Shown here one piece after another: positions 1-10,101 of a stretch of 64,000 nt of DNA. The notes beneath the pieces were generated by a model. The model ran no database searches. It was not told where the DNA came from and worked only from the letters and a program-made list of their open reading frames with translations. Position 1 is the first letter of the stretch. The number at the start of each line of letters is the position of its first letter. A program made the translations under genes and the position numbers. Source of the DNA: Gemmatimonadota bacterium (GTDB taxonomy: Bacteria > Gemmatimonadota > Gemmatimonadetes > Longimicrobiales > Gaopeijiaceae); assembly GCA_022822445.1 (NCBI GenBank), contig JAJEBR010000068.1, forward strand, positions 26,436 through 90,435, written 5' to 3'.

Positions 1-3000
1 GCCCCCACCGCCGATCCGGCAACCGCGCGTGCCGCCCCGCCAGCCCCCACCCTCACCCGCCCCACCTGCGACCACTGGGGCTCTGTCGACTTCTTCCGCG
101 ATGCCACCCCGCAACTGGTGCGCGAGTGCCTCCAGGCGGGCGCAGACCCCAACGGCCCCCCGGGCGTGTACCCGCTGCCTCCCCTCTTCGTCGCTGCCGG
201 GTGGTCGCCGCATCCGGCCGTCATCTCGGCACTGGTCGACGCCGGAGCCGACCTGAACGCCCGGCATTGGGGCGACCTCACTCCTCTGCATGAGGCCGCG
301 GGTCAGAACACGAACGCCGGGGTCACAGGCGCGCTCCTGGATGTGGGGGTGGACCCGAACGCGCGGGACCGGGACGGAATCGCCCCGCTTCATCTGGCGG
401 CGGCTCGCAACAGCAACCCGGACGTCGTCACCTTCCTGATCGAGGCTGGCGCCGACCCCAACACCCGCGATCCATACGGCAACACGCCCCTTCACCTGGC
501 CTGGGCGCACATCTTCTTGGATCGCCGCCCGGTCATGCGCGAACTCCTGCGCCTGGGTGCCGATCCACTCGCACGCAACGATGCGGGAGAGATCGCCGAA
601 CCGACCCACTGCGACAACTGGGACACGGGCTACTTCGCCTATTCGGCGCTCCCTGCGGACTACGCGCGCTGCCTGGACACGGGTGCGGACCCGAACGCAC
701 GCGATGGCGAACGGCGGACGTTGCTCCACCGGGCTTTGGAGAACCAGGACCCGGAGGTCACCGCCCTGTTGCTGGACGCGGGCGCGGACCCCAACGCCGT
801 CGCGAGGCTTGGGGGTCCCCCCCTCATGCGGGTGATCTGGCTTAATCCCCGGCGCTACAGTAATCCCGACCCCGAGATTGCAATTGAAATGGTCCGGCTG
901 CTTCTGGCTGCGGGCGCGGACCCCAACGGTTATGGCTCCGGAAACACGCCGTTGTACAGTGCCGCCGGCCAAGGGGCCGCGGAACTGGTTGGCTTGTTGC
1001 TGGAGGCCGGCGCGGATCCGAACCCGCCGACTCGGCGCTGGGAGACATCGCCGCTCGCCGCTGCCACCCGATCCGGCCACACCGAAGTCATCCGGCTCCT
1101 GGAAGACGCTGGTGCGGAGGCCATCCCCCGGAACGAGGAAGTGGTGGCCCCGCAGGAGCAAGAGCTTCCGGAAGGCTCCGACGTTCCATGCGACATCAGC
1201 GACTGGACTCTCCAGCACCAAGCCCCGCCAGAGAGCTTACACGACTGCCTCGAAGCCGGTGCCCAGGTCGACGCGGTTCGGTGGGATGGGATGACCCCGC
1301 TGATGTCCATGGTGGGCATGCGCCTGACCCGGGAGGACTGGGCGCGCATCTGGGCCGCCCCCAGGAAGATCGCCATCCTCCTTGCGGCTGGCGCCGATTC
1401 CAATGTGCCCAATGAAGCTGGGGAAACGCCGCTGCATCGGGTCGTCGCTTTGGACGGTGTCATCGCACGGAGTGCGGTAACGGCTCTGATCGAGGCGGGG
1501 GCCGACGTCAACGCCCCCGACTGGCGAGGGCAAACGCCCCTTCACAGGGCGGCGGCGTGGTCGGATTCGAGCACCGTTTTGCGACTGTTGCTGGAAGCCG
1601 GCGCGGAGGTGAGCGCCCGCACGAACCTGGGAGAGACTCCGCTGCATCTGGCTGCGTCGCGGACGTGGGGCCGGTATCCATGGGAGGGCCCGGCCCACGG
1701 GATCACCGTTCTGCTCGAAGCTGGCGCGGAGGTGGATGCGCGGACGGGGGACGGACGCACCCCGCTGCACGTGGCCCTGGAATCGGACCGCCCCGCCGCT
1801 GCCGTCAAGTTGCTGGAGGCCGGTGCGGACCCGATGGCTCGGGACGTCGCTTTCAACCTCGCCGATCCGACAGCGTGCGAGCGTTGGGGTACGGCAACGT
1901 TCTTTGCCCTTGCGAATGCGGATGTCGTGACGGAATGCCTCGAAGCCGGCGCGGACGCGAATCCCGCCGCTGAAGCGGGGGATCAGACCTCGCCGTCACT
2001 CCTGCACGTTGCGGCTGCCCACGCGCGGGATCCAGCGGTGATCACCGCCCTGGTTCATGCAGGGGCGCTTGTCGGCACGCGCGGCGGGTTCAGGGGCACG
2101 CCACTTCATACGGCCGCCGAGAATCCCAACCCTACCGCAGTGCGCGCGCTGCTCCAGGCCGGCGCGGACTTAAATGTGCAGGCCCGGAGGTTCGGCCGCT
2201 CTTCTGCTGCCCGGGGAGATGCGACCCCGCTACACGTCGCCGCGGCGAATCCAAACCCCGAGGTCGCCGCCGCGCTGATTGAGGCTGGCGCCGACGTCGG
2301 GGCGCGCGCCGGGTATCGCGGCGAGACTCCGTTGCACGCGGCAGCCCGGAACCCGAACCCGGAGGTGGCGGAACTTCTGTTGTCCGCCGGGGCCAACGTC
2401 CACGTCCGCGAGTTCGCCAGAGGGCCGGTGTCGCGTGTTTCTGTCGGTGGAGTCGATTACACGACCCGCCGGCTGGGCGGAATCACGCCGCTCCACGTGG
2501 CAGCCCGGAACCCGAACCCGGACGTGCTAGCTGTCCTGCTGGAGGCCGGGGCGGATCCGACAGCCCGGGCATGGAGGCACGAGGGCCACTACAACTGGTC
2601 CGGCAACGTGACTCCTTTGTACGACGCGGCCCGGTCCAACCCCAATCCAGAGATTGCGGCGACCCTGCTGGCGGCGGGCACGGACGTGGACGGGCGCGGA
2701 GCGGAAATCAGATTCGGGAGTTCCTCAACGCCCGCTCGCGCGTCGCCCGTCTACCTCGCAGTTCGCATCCCCGGACACCCCGCTGTGATCGAAGCGCTGG
2801 CCCATGCCGGGGCCGACCTGGAGCTGACGGACTCGTCGGGACGCACCGCATTGCACCACGCGGCGATCACCAATCCCACCGTCTTCCCCCTCCTCCTGCG
2901 CCTCGGTGCCGACCCGGACGCCATCGACGCCGAGGGGAAGACGCCCATGGACTACGCGAGAGAAAATCCCGCGCTCCAACCCTGGGAGCGGGTTAGAATG

Positions 3001-3024
3001 TCAACTCCGCTTGGCAGTAGGTAA
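1..3024 (+). CDS. Giant ankyrin-repeat protein 1 of 4 (5' end outside window)
   Basis: The reading frame is already open at base 1, so the N-terminus and any signal peptide lie upstream; 1007 residues are visible. Almost the whole length is ankyrin repeats of about 33-35 residues (GADPNARD..GxTPLHxAA), many in an NPNPEV-containing form. Four non-canonical modules interrupt the array, each C-x-x-W/x..C-L-x-x-GA. First-cysteine codons are at 67, 610, 1189 and 1876, with partners 19-20 residues downstream. The C-terminus (FPLLLRLGADPDA..MDYARENPALQPW) is nearly identical to paralogues 2 and 3. The stop lies 7 nt before the next gene's ATG, so the array is probably co-transcribed. Ankyrin repeats are known protein-binding scaffolds; no ligand can be named. 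Location is inferred to be extracytoplasmic because the paralogues have signal peptides. Confidence 0.9.
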   Translation, partial: APTADPATARAAPPAPTLTRPTCDHWGSVDFFRDATPQLVRECLQAGADPNGPPGVYPLPPLFVAAGWSPHPAVISALVDAGADLNARHWGDLTPLHEAAGQNTNAGVTGALLDVGVDPNARDRDGIAPLHLAAARNSNPDVVTFLIEAGADPNTRDPYGNTPLHLAWAHIFLDRRPVMRELLRLGADPLARNDAGEIAEPTHCDNWDTGYFAYSALPADYARCLDTGADPNARDGERRTLLHRALENQDPEVTALLLDAGADPNAVARLGGPPLMRVIWLNPRRYSNPDPEIAIEMVRLLLAAGADPNGYGSGNTPLYSAAGQGAAELVGLLLEAGADPNPPTRRWETSPLAAATRSGHTEVIRLLEDAGAEAIPRNEEVVAPQEQELPEGSDVPCDISDWTLQHQAPPESLHDCLEAGAQVDAVRWDGMTPLMSMVGMRLTREDWARIWAAPRKIAILLAAGADSNVPNEAGETPLHRVVALDGVIARSAVTALIEAGADVNAPDWRGQTPLHRAAAWSDSSTVLRLLLEAGAEVSARTNLGETPLHLAASRTWGRYPWEGPAHGITVLLEAGAEVDARTGDGRTPLHVALESDRPAAAVKLLEAGADPMARDVAFNLADPTACERWGTATFFALANADVVTECLEAGADANPAAEAGDQTSPSLLHVAAAHARDPAVITALVHAGALVGTRGGFRGTPLHTAAENPNPTAVRALLQAGADLNVQARRFGRSSAARGDATPLHVAAANPNPEVAAALIEAGADVGARAGYRGETPLHAAARNPNPEVAELLLSAGANVHVREFARGPVSRVSVGGVDYTTRRLGGITPLHVAARNPNPDVLAVLLEAGADPTARAWRHEGHYNWSGNVTPLYDAARSNPNPEIAATLLAAGTDVDGRGAEIRFGSSSTPARASPVYLAVRIPGHPAVIEALAHAGADLELTDSSGRTALHHAAITNPTVFPLLLRLGADPDAIDAEGKTPMDYARENPALQPWERVRMSTPLGSR

Positions 3025-3037
3025 AGAGAAGATGACA
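2983..3037 (+). repeat. Conserved gene-junction segment, copy 1
   Basis: This 55-bp block spans the last codons of ankyrin gene 1, its TAA, the purine-rich ribosome-binding stretch AAAGAGAAG and the ATG of gene 2. It contains a core of more than 20 identical bases shared with copies at 6431-6485 and 10047-10101, at the same length without indels. Confidence 0.85.
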
Positions 3038-6000
3038 ACAAGAAGACACCCTAGCCGGTTAGCCATCGCATCCACGCTCCTGACCCCTCTCCTCTTCGCG
3101 ACCCCGTCCACCGCTCAGCTTTTCCCCGACCCCCCTCCACCGCCCTGCGACGAATGGGGCAGCGGATACTTCTTCCGGTCCGCCACCCCGGAGCGCGTGC
3201 GCGAATGCCTCGAGGCCGGCGCCGATCCCGTCGCTCCCAACCCGGACGGGGTCACGCCGCTGCACCTGGCGGCGCTGCAGAACCGCAACCCCGAGATCGT
3301 CACCATCCTGGTGGAAGCCGGCGCCGACGCCAACGCCCGGGGCCCCTCCGGCCTGACACCCCTGCACATGAGCTGGAGCCAATCGGGATCGCCTCGTGCC
3401 GCGGCGGTCGTCCGCGAGCTGTTGCGGCTGGGGGCCGACCCCCTCGCGCGTGACGAGCGCGGCTGGGTCGCCGACCCCATCCACTGCGACCACTGGAACA
3501 CCGGGTCATTCTCCCGCATCGCAGTCCGGGCGGACTTTGCCCGCTGCCTGGAGGAGGGCGCGGACGTGTTCGCTCGCGACGCCAACTTCCCCTATGCGAA
3601 CGACGGGGGCTACACCGTCCTCCATCACGCGACGGCGAACGGGGACGGGACCGTAATTGCGCTGCTCGTGGAAGCCGGGGCCGACCTGGAGGCCCGCAAC
3701 GACAGATGGGGCTTCACGCCGCTCCACATCGCCATCGGCAACCGCAACGTCGCCGCCGTGACCGCCCTGCTGGACGCCGGTGCAGACATCGAAGCGGATG
3801 CCGGCGGCATCTGGGGCACGCCCCTTAGCCGCGCGGCCATGCAGATCAGCGGAATCAGCAACAACCGCAATGCGGCCACGATGACGATCATCGACGCGCT
3901 GCTGGCCGCGGGCGCCGACGTGAATGCCGTTGGCGAGGATGGGCGCACGCCGCTTCTGAATGTTCTCCAGGACGGCCGCATAGGGCTCTACTCCACGAAC
4001 GAGCGTCTGCGTGGCACCGAAGCCACCGCCGATTCCGTGGTCGATCTGGCCGTGAAGCTGCTGGAGGCCGGCGCGGATCCCGACGCGCCGGGAGGGAGGG
4101 GACAGACGCCGTTGCACCTGGCCGCGGAATATCGGACTCCGGCACTGGTCCAGGCCCTGCTGGATGCCGGGGCCGACCCGAATGCCACGGACCGATACGG
4201 AAGCTCCGCTCTGCATGTGGCCGCCCGCGCCGGCACTCCCGAGGTCATCGCGCTTCTGGTCGCTGCCGGTGCGGAGGTGAACGGGCAAACCGAGGCCGGG
4301 ACCTCCCCCATTCACATTGCGGTCTCGTCGGTTCCCTACGACCTGACCGGGGACGATCCACAGGTGCAGACGGGCCCCTGGAGGCTCCGGGCGGCCGCTC
4401 TGCTGGAGGCGGGCGCGGACCCCGACCTGCCGGATGCGGAGGGTGACACGCCCCTCCACTTCGCCGCGCAGGAGGTCGACACGGCCCTGGTGTCCCTGCT
4501 CGCAACCGCCGGAGCCGACCTGAACACCCGCAACGACAGGGGCGAGACGCCGCTCCTGACTGCCCGCTACCACGCCAATGCGCCGGTCGCGCGCAAGCTG
4601 CTCGATCTTGGGGCCGACCCCAGTGTGCTAGAGGGCACCGGGGGGATTGACGGTCCACTCTGCGACCTGAACGACTCCTCCTTCCTGCTTCGCGCCCCGG
4701 CCGAGACCTTGAGGGACTGTCTGGAAGCCGGCTTTCCCGTCAATACGCAGGGCGATCTCGGACTCACGCCCTTGATGCGGCTGGCGTCTTCGAGCCCCGG
4801 GAGCTTTGACGAGCCCGAAAAGGTCGCACTCCTTCTTGCAGCCGGCGCGGACCCCAACGCCAGTCATGAATCGGGGCGCACGCCGCTGCATCTGGTCGCC
4901 GAGGCGGGCTGGGACTATGAGGGCCGGCGGAAATGGACCGGCGCAGCGGGACGCACAGCCGCTAACCGGCTGCTGGACGCGGGGGCGGACGTCAATGCCC
5001 GCGATACTCTGGGGCAGACACCGCTGCACAAAGCCATCCGACAGGAGGGCGCTTCCGGGACGCTCATGGTGACCCTGCTGATCGAGGCCGGCGCCGACGC
5101 GAACGCCCGCGCGAACGACGGCCAGACCCCGCTCCACCTCGCCGCTTCGCTTGACCTCGTGCCCGTAATATCCGCCCTGCTCGAAGCCGGCGCCGAAGTG
5201 GACGCCCGCACGAATGACGGCCTGACCCCGCTGCACCTTGCTCTGCGGAGAGGCCGGCGCGCCGCCGCAGCCACCCTGTTGGAAGCCGGAGCCGATCCGG
5301 ACGCGCGCGACGCAGAGGGAAATCTCGGCGATCCGACCGACTGCGAACACTGGGGCACCGAGGCCTTCTTCGTGTTCGCCACTGCCGATGCCGTCGAGAG
5401 CTGCCTTGCTGCGGGTGCGGACCCGAATAACCTGCCCGAGCGGACGGAGTCACCTGAAACCCGCCCAAGTGTTTTCTCTTTCCCTCCCCCACCGCCCCTG
5501 CACGCCGCCGCCACACATGCGCAGGATCCCGCGGTCATCACCGCAATGGTGCGGGCGGGGGCCGATGTGAATGCCCGCGGCGACTGGGACAAAACCCCAC
5601 TCCACGAAGCCGCCGAGAACGGCACGCCGGAGGTGGTGCGGGCGCTCCTGGAGGCTGGTGCCGACGTAGACGCGCGACCCAGGGGATTCGATCCCCATTC
5701 AGGCGTCGCGAACACCCCGCTGCACTTCGCCGCCCGCAACCCAGACCCGGAGGCTGCCGCGGCGCTACTCGAGGCGGGCGCCGACGTCAACGCCCGGGGA
5801 CAGGACCGCACAACCCCGCTGCACTACGCCGCAAGCAACCGAAATCCGGCGTTGGCGATACTCCTGCTGGAGGCCGGCGCCGAAGTCAACGCCGCCGGGT
5901 CCGACGGCATCACCCCGCTCCACAACGCAGCCGCGTGGAACTCAAACCCGGATGTGCTCGCCGTCCTGTTGGAGGCCGGTGCCGACGTGCATGCGCGGGG

Positions 6001-6472
6001 AGCGTACAACCATACCCACGCCCCGGCCGGACAGGTGACGCCCCTGCACACCGCCGCTTACTGGAATCCCAACCCTGAGATCGTCACGATGCTCATCGCT
6101 GCCGGCGCCGACCCCGATGGCGGGGAAGTGAACGCGCTCCCCCCGGCCGGGCCGGACACCTCCATTCGGCTGGGCGACTCCCGGGCACGGTCTCCCATCT
6201 CCCTTGCGGCGTCGATCAATCCGAACCCCGCCGTGATCGAGGCACTCGTGCGCGCCGGAGCGGATCTCGAGCGAACCGGCCCGTCGGGACAGACGGTACT
6301 GCACGACGCGGCAAATCACATACCGCGCGCCTTCCCGCTCCTCCTCCGCCTGGGCGCCGACCCGGAAGCGCGCGACGCGGAAGGAAGGACGCCCATGGAT
6401 TACGCGAGGGAGAATCCGGCGCTGCAGCCGTGGGAGCGCGTCAGAATGTCAACTCCGCTTGGCAATAGGTAA
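3032..6472 (+). CDS. Giant secreted ankyrin-repeat protein 2 of 4
   Basis: The protein has 1146 residues. The ATG at 3032 follows AAAGAGAAG and gives a clear Sec signal peptide (MTTRRHPSRLAIAS.., hydrophobic core, probable cleavage after PSTA). A short proline-rich linker follows, then the first cysteine module (CDEWG). More than 25 ankyrin repeats fill the rest. The four cysteine modules have first-Cys codons at 3146, 3485, 4661 and 5342; spacings are C-x19-C, x19, x18 and x19. The distance from module C to D is 227 residues, essentially as in genes 1 and 3. It is probably translationally coupled to gene 1 by a 7-nt gap. Export to the periplasm or outside makes disulfides between the paired cysteines plausible, but that is inference. 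Confidence 0.92.
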   Translation: MTTRRHPSRLAIASTLLTPLLFATPSTAQLFPDPPPPPCDEWGSGYFFRSATPERVRECLEAGADPVAPNPDGVTPLHLAALQNRNPEIVTILVEAGADANARGPSGLTPLHMSWSQSGSPRAAAVVRELLRLGADPLARDERGWVADPIHCDHWNTGSFSRIAVRADFARCLEEGADVFARDANFPYANDGGYTVLHHATANGDGTVIALLVEAGADLEARNDRWGFTPLHIAIGNRNVAAVTALLDAGADIEADAGGIWGTPLSRAAMQISGISNNRNAATMTIIDALLAAGADVNAVGEDGRTPLLNVLQDGRIGLYSTNERLRGTEATADSVVDLAVKLLEAGADPDAPGGRGQTPLHLAAEYRTPALVQALLDAGADPNATDRYGSSALHVAARAGTPEVIALLVAAGAEVNGQTEAGTSPIHIAVSSVPYDLTGDDPQVQTGPWRLRAAALLEAGADPDLPDAEGDTPLHFAAQEVDTALVSLLATAGADLNTRNDRGETPLLTARYHANAPVARKLLDLGADPSVLEGTGGIDGPLCDLNDSSFLLRAPAETLRDCLEAGFPVNTQGDLGLTPLMRLASSSPGSFDEPEKVALLLAAGADPNASHESGRTPLHLVAEAGWDYEGRRKWTGAAGRTAANRLLDAGADVNARDTLGQTPLHKAIRQEGASGTLMVTLLIEAGADANARANDGQTPLHLAASLDLVPVISALLEAGAEVDARTNDGLTPLHLALRRGRRAAAATLLEAGADPDARDAEGNLGDPTDCEHWGTEAFFVFATADAVESCLAAGADPNNLPERTESPETRPSVFSFPPPPPLHAAATHAQDPAVITAMVRAGADVNARGDWDKTPLHEAAENGTPEVVRALLEAGADVDARPRGFDPHSGVANTPLHFAARNPDPEAAAALLEAGADVNARGQDRTTPLHYAASNRNPALAILLLEAGAEVNAAGSDGITPLHNAAAWNSNPDVLAVLLEAGADVHARGAYNHTHAPAGQVTPLHTAAYWNPNPEIVTMLIAAGADPDGGEVNALPPAGPDTSIRLGDSRARSPISLAASINPNPAVIEALVRAGADLERTGPSGQTVLHDAANHIPRAFPLLLRLGADPEARDAEGRTPMDYARENPALQPWERVRMSTPLGNR

Positions 6473-6485
6473 AGAGAAGATGACA
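6431..6485 (+). repeat. Conserved gene-junction segment, copy 2
   Basis: This is the same 55-bp junction as at 2983-3037. It covers the end of ankyrin gene 2 (MSTPLGNR, TAA), AAAGAGAAG and the ATGACA start of gene 3. Confidence 0.85.
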
Positions 6486-9400
6486 CAACTCGGTCCGATG
6501 AAGCCGTTCACGATCGTCCCGCGGCTGCCCGCAGTTCTCCTCGCGGCCCCGCTGCTTGCACTCGCCCTTCTCACGGCCTGCGCCGATGGACGCGAGCCGG
6601 ACCCGGCCGACGCCTCCCCCTCCCCGGCGGAGGCTCCCGGCGTCAATCCCGCCACCACCGCCCCAACCTGCGACGACTGGGGCACCTTCCCATTTTTCCA
6701 GTCGGCCTCGCCCCAAGACGTTCAGGCATGCCTCGACGCGGGCGCGGACATCGACGGACCCGATGACGGGTTCTTCGGGTCACCCTTTCACGCAGCAGCC
6801 GGCGTTACCCGGCACCCGGAGGTCATCGCACTGATGATCGAGGCCGGTGCGGACGTTGACGCTCGCGACTGGAACGGCGGCACTCCCCTGCATTCGGCAG
6901 CGACCGGCAATCCCCACCCGGTAGTCGTTGCCGCGCTTCTGGATGCCGGAGCTGACCCGAACGCCCGCGACCTCGACGAGGTAACCCCGCTGCACATGGC
7001 GGCCCGGAGCAACGAGAACCCGGAAACCGTCACCGCCCTGGTCGAAGCCGGTGCCGATCCCGACGCCCGGGGACCCGCCGGCCTCACACCATTGCACATG
7101 GCATGGAACGATTTGGGATCTCCGCACGCCACCGCGGTCGTGCGCGATCTGCTGCGGTTGGGAGCCGATGGCCACGCGCGCAACGATCGGGGCCAGGTCG
7201 CCGACCCCACCCACTGCGAACACTGGAACACGGGCTGGTTCGCCAGCCACGCGATCCGTGCGGACTTCGCCCGTTGCCTGGCGCAGGGCGCGGACATATT
7301 CGCTCGCGACGCCAATGCGCCCTATGCAAACGACGGAGGCTACACCGTTCTCCATCACGCGACGGCGAACGAAGATGGTTCCATCATCGCGCTGCTGGTC
7401 GGCGCGGGTGCCGAGATGGAAGCTCGCAACGACGCGGGATTCACACCGCTGCACAAGGCGGTCAGCAACGCCAACCCGGCGGCAGTGACCGCCCTGGTGG
7501 AGGCCGGTGCGGACATCGAAGCGGATGCCGGCCGTATGTGGGGGACGCCCCTGGTCAACGCGGCGTTGCAGATCAGAGGGACCAGCAGTAACCGCAATGC
7601 AAACACGATTGCAATCATCGACGCACTGCTGGAGGCCGGCGCAGACGTGAACGCCGTTGACGAACGCGGTGACACCCCCCTGCTGAAGGTCCTTCAGTGG
7701 GGCAGCATGGGCCTCCAATCCACCAACGAGCGACTGCGCGGCAGCGACGCAACGGCCGACTCGGTAGTCGCCGTGGCGCTGAAGCTGCTGGAGGCCGGGG
7801 CGGATCCCGACGCCCGGGGCGCACGATCGACGCCGCTGATCGAGGCCGCCGAATACCGTACCCCTGTCCTGGTTCGCGCCCTGCTGGACGCCGGAGCCGA
7901 TCCGAATGGGCAAGGCGCTTTTGGCAGTTCGCCCCTTCACGTAGCCGCCCGCGCCGGCAGCCTGGAAGTCATCGCGCTCCTGGTCGCCGCGGGGGCGGAG
8001 GTGAACAGCCAGAACGAGAACGGATCGTCGCCCCTGCACGTGGCGGTTGTCCGGAGCACAAGCTCCCGCGCAGCGGCGCTCCTGGAAGCAGGTGCCGACC
8101 CCAACCTGCCCGGCGCGGGCGGTGACACCCCCCTGCACCTTGCGGCGCAGGAGTCCGACACGGCCCTGGTGACCCTCCTGGCCAGCGCCGGAGCCGACGT
8201 GAACGCACGGAACGACGCCGGCGAGACGCCGCTGCAGGCGGCCCGCAACCACGCCAACGAGCCGGTCGCGCGAAAGCTGCTCGATCTGGATGCCGACCCC
8301 AGCGTCCTGGAGGGGACTGCGGGCGTCGACGACCTTCTGTGCGACCTGGGCGACTACATGTTTCTCATTCGCGCCCCGGTCGAGAGCCTGAGGGATTGTC
8401 TCGCCGCCGGGTTCCCCGTCAACGAGCCGGGCAGATTCGACCAGACGCCCTTGGTGCACCTGGCCGGCTCCACCGGCTGGGGCTTCGACGAACCCGACAA
8501 GGTCGCGGTCCTCCTGGAGGCCGGGGCGGACGTGAACGCCCGTACTCGTTCGGGGCTGACGCCGCTCCATCTGGTTGCTCAAGCCGACAGGGATTACGAC
8601 GGCTACAGGAAATGGGGCGGATCCGCGGGACGCGCCGCAGCCGCCGCACTTCTCGACGCGGGCGCCGACTTGAACGCCCGCGATGCCGACGGGGAGACGC
8701 CGCTGCACAAGGCGGTCCGGCAGGAGGACGACTCCGCAGTCTTCATGGTCACGCTGCTGCTCGAAGTCGGGGCCGACGTAAACGCACGCACCAACGACGG
8801 CCAGACCCCGCTGCACCAGGCCGCATCCCTTGACCGCGTGACCGCCATGGCCGCTCTGCTCGAGGCCGGCGCGGAGGTGGACGCCCGCACCGACGACGGC
8901 CGCACCCCGTTGCACCAGGCCCGGGCGAGCGGACAGCTCGCCGCTGCGGCCGTCCTCCTGGAAGCCGGAGCCGATCCGGCCCCACGCGACCAGGAAGGAG
9001 AGCTTTACGATCCAGTCAGCTGCGAGTACTGGGGCACACGAATCTTCTTCGCGTTCGCCACGCTCAGCGACGTCACCGTTTGCCTCGATGCCGGAGCGGA
9101 CCCCCGCGATCCGATACACGCGGAGCCACCCCGCGTGTTCAGCTCCCGCCTGCCTGCCTACACTCCTCCACCGTCACCACCCCTGCACTCGGCTGTCGCC
9201 CACACGCGGGACCCCGACGTGATCACTGCCCTGTTGCAGGCCGGGGCGGACGTCAACGCGCGCGGCGAATGGGACAGGACAGCCCTGCACGAGGCCGCCG
9301 AGCACGGGACGCTTGACGTGGTGCGAGTATTGCTCGAGGCCGGCGCCGACGTGGACGCACGGCCCCGGGGGTTCGACGACTTTTTCCGGGGTAGCCCGAC

Positions 9401-10088
9401 GCCTCTTCACCTCGCAGCGCGCAACCCCGACCCGGAGGTTGCCGCGGCGCTTCTGGTGGCGGGCGCGGACGTCGACGGGCGGGGGCAGGGGGGCGAGACT
9501 CCCCTGCACAAGGCCGCCTGGAACCCGAATCCGGCCGTGGCTGAGCTCCTTCTGGAAGCGGGAGCCGAGGTGAACGCCCCGGAATCCAGCGGCCTCACGC
9601 CTCTTCACCGGGCCGCATCGGGGAACTCGAATCCAGCGGTTCTCGACGTCCTGCTGGAGGCCGGAGCCGACGTGCACGCGCGGGGATCGCACAACCATTC
9701 CCACGCTCCGTCCGGCAGGGTGACGCCCTTGGACAACGCCGCCTACTGGACCGACAACCCCGAAATCATCGCCATCCTGGTCGCCGCCGGGGCGGACCCC
9801 AACGGCCGTCCCCTCGAACTCGCGGCGTCAGTCAACCCGAACCCTGCCGTGATCGAGGCACTGGTACGCGCGGGCGCCGACCTCGCGCTGACCGACTCGG
9901 ACGGCCGCACGATCCTTCACCGCGCAGCAATCGGCATACCCAAGGCCTTCCCGCTCCTCCTGCGCCTGGGCGCCGACCCCGAAGCGCTCGACGCCGAAGG
10001 CAGGACGCCCATGGATTACGCGAGAGAGAATCCGGCGCTGAATCCCTGGGAGCGAGTCAGAATGTCAACTCCGCTTGGCAGAAGGTAA
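6480..10088 (+). CDS. Giant lipoprotein ankyrin-repeat protein 3 of 4
   Basis: The protein has 1202 residues. The ATG at 6480 is chosen because it sits at the same place in the conserved junction as the other starts; an in-frame TTG at 6459 would overlap gene 2 and is less likely. The N-terminus is a lipoprotein signal with lipobox LTAC after a hydrophobic run, so it is probably lipid-anchored. An Asp/Pro-rich linker leads to cysteine module A (CDDWG, codon 6669). Modules B, C and D start at 7215, 8340 and 9021, with C-x19-C, x19, x18 and x19 spacing. The remainder is ankyrin repeats highly similar to gene 2 at protein and DNA level, implying tandem duplication. The C-terminus ends MDYARENPALNPWERVR..GRR. 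Confidence 0.92.
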   Translation: MTQLGPMKPFTIVPRLPAVLLAAPLLALALLTACADGREPDPADASPSPAEAPGVNPATTAPTCDDWGTFPFFQSASPQDVQACLDAGADIDGPDDGFFGSPFHAAAGVTRHPEVIALMIEAGADVDARDWNGGTPLHSAATGNPHPVVVAALLDAGADPNARDLDEVTPLHMAARSNENPETVTALVEAGADPDARGPAGLTPLHMAWNDLGSPHATAVVRDLLRLGADGHARNDRGQVADPTHCEHWNTGWFASHAIRADFARCLAQGADIFARDANAPYANDGGYTVLHHATANEDGSIIALLVGAGAEMEARNDAGFTPLHKAVSNANPAAVTALVEAGADIEADAGRMWGTPLVNAALQIRGTSSNRNANTIAIIDALLEAGADVNAVDERGDTPLLKVLQWGSMGLQSTNERLRGSDATADSVVAVALKLLEAGADPDARGARSTPLIEAAEYRTPVLVRALLDAGADPNGQGAFGSSPLHVAARAGSLEVIALLVAAGAEVNSQNENGSSPLHVAVVRSTSSRAAALLEAGADPNLPGAGGDTPLHLAAQESDTALVTLLASAGADVNARNDAGETPLQAARNHANEPVARKLLDLDADPSVLEGTAGVDDLLCDLGDYMFLIRAPVESLRDCLAAGFPVNEPGRFDQTPLVHLAGSTGWGFDEPDKVAVLLEAGADVNARTRSGLTPLHLVAQADRDYDGYRKWGGSAGRAAAAALLDAGADLNARDADGETPLHKAVRQEDDSAVFMVTLLLEVGADVNARTNDGQTPLHQAASLDRVTAMAALLEAGAEVDARTDDGRTPLHQARASGQLAAAAVLLEAGADPAPRDQEGELYDPVSCEYWGTRIFFAFATLSDVTVCLDAGADPRDPIHAEPPRVFSSRLPAYTPPPSPPLHSAVAHTRDPDVITALLQAGADVNARGEWDRTALHEAAEHGTLDVVRVLLEAGADVDARPRGFDDFFRGSPTPLHLAARNPDPEVAAALLVAGADVDGRGQGGETPLHKAAWNPNPAVAELLLEAGAEVNAPESSGLTPLHRAASGNSNPAVLDVLLEAGADVHARGSHNHSHAPSGRVTPLDNAAYWTDNPEIIAILVAAGADPNGRPLELAASVNPNPAVIEALVRAGADLALTDSDGRTILHRAAIGIPKAFPLLLRLGADPEALDAEGRTPMDYARENPALNPWERVRMSTPLGRR

Positions 10089-10101
10089 AGAAAACATGAC
10101 A
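10047..10101 (+). repeat. Conserved gene-junction segment, copy 3
   Basis: This is the third copy of the 55-bp junction, slightly diverged in the ribosome-binding part (AAAGAAAAC). It joins ankyrin genes 3 and 4. No copy follows gene 4, so the array ends there. Confidence 0.85.

Noticed and set aside
6780..9119. A 779-codon open frame on the minus strand inside ankyrin gene 3
   Set aside because: It mirrors the repeat structure of the plus strand in GC-rich DNA (VGAGV/VGPGL-like repeats), has no start signal, and similar antisense frames occur in the other three ankyrin genes. It is a compositional shadow.
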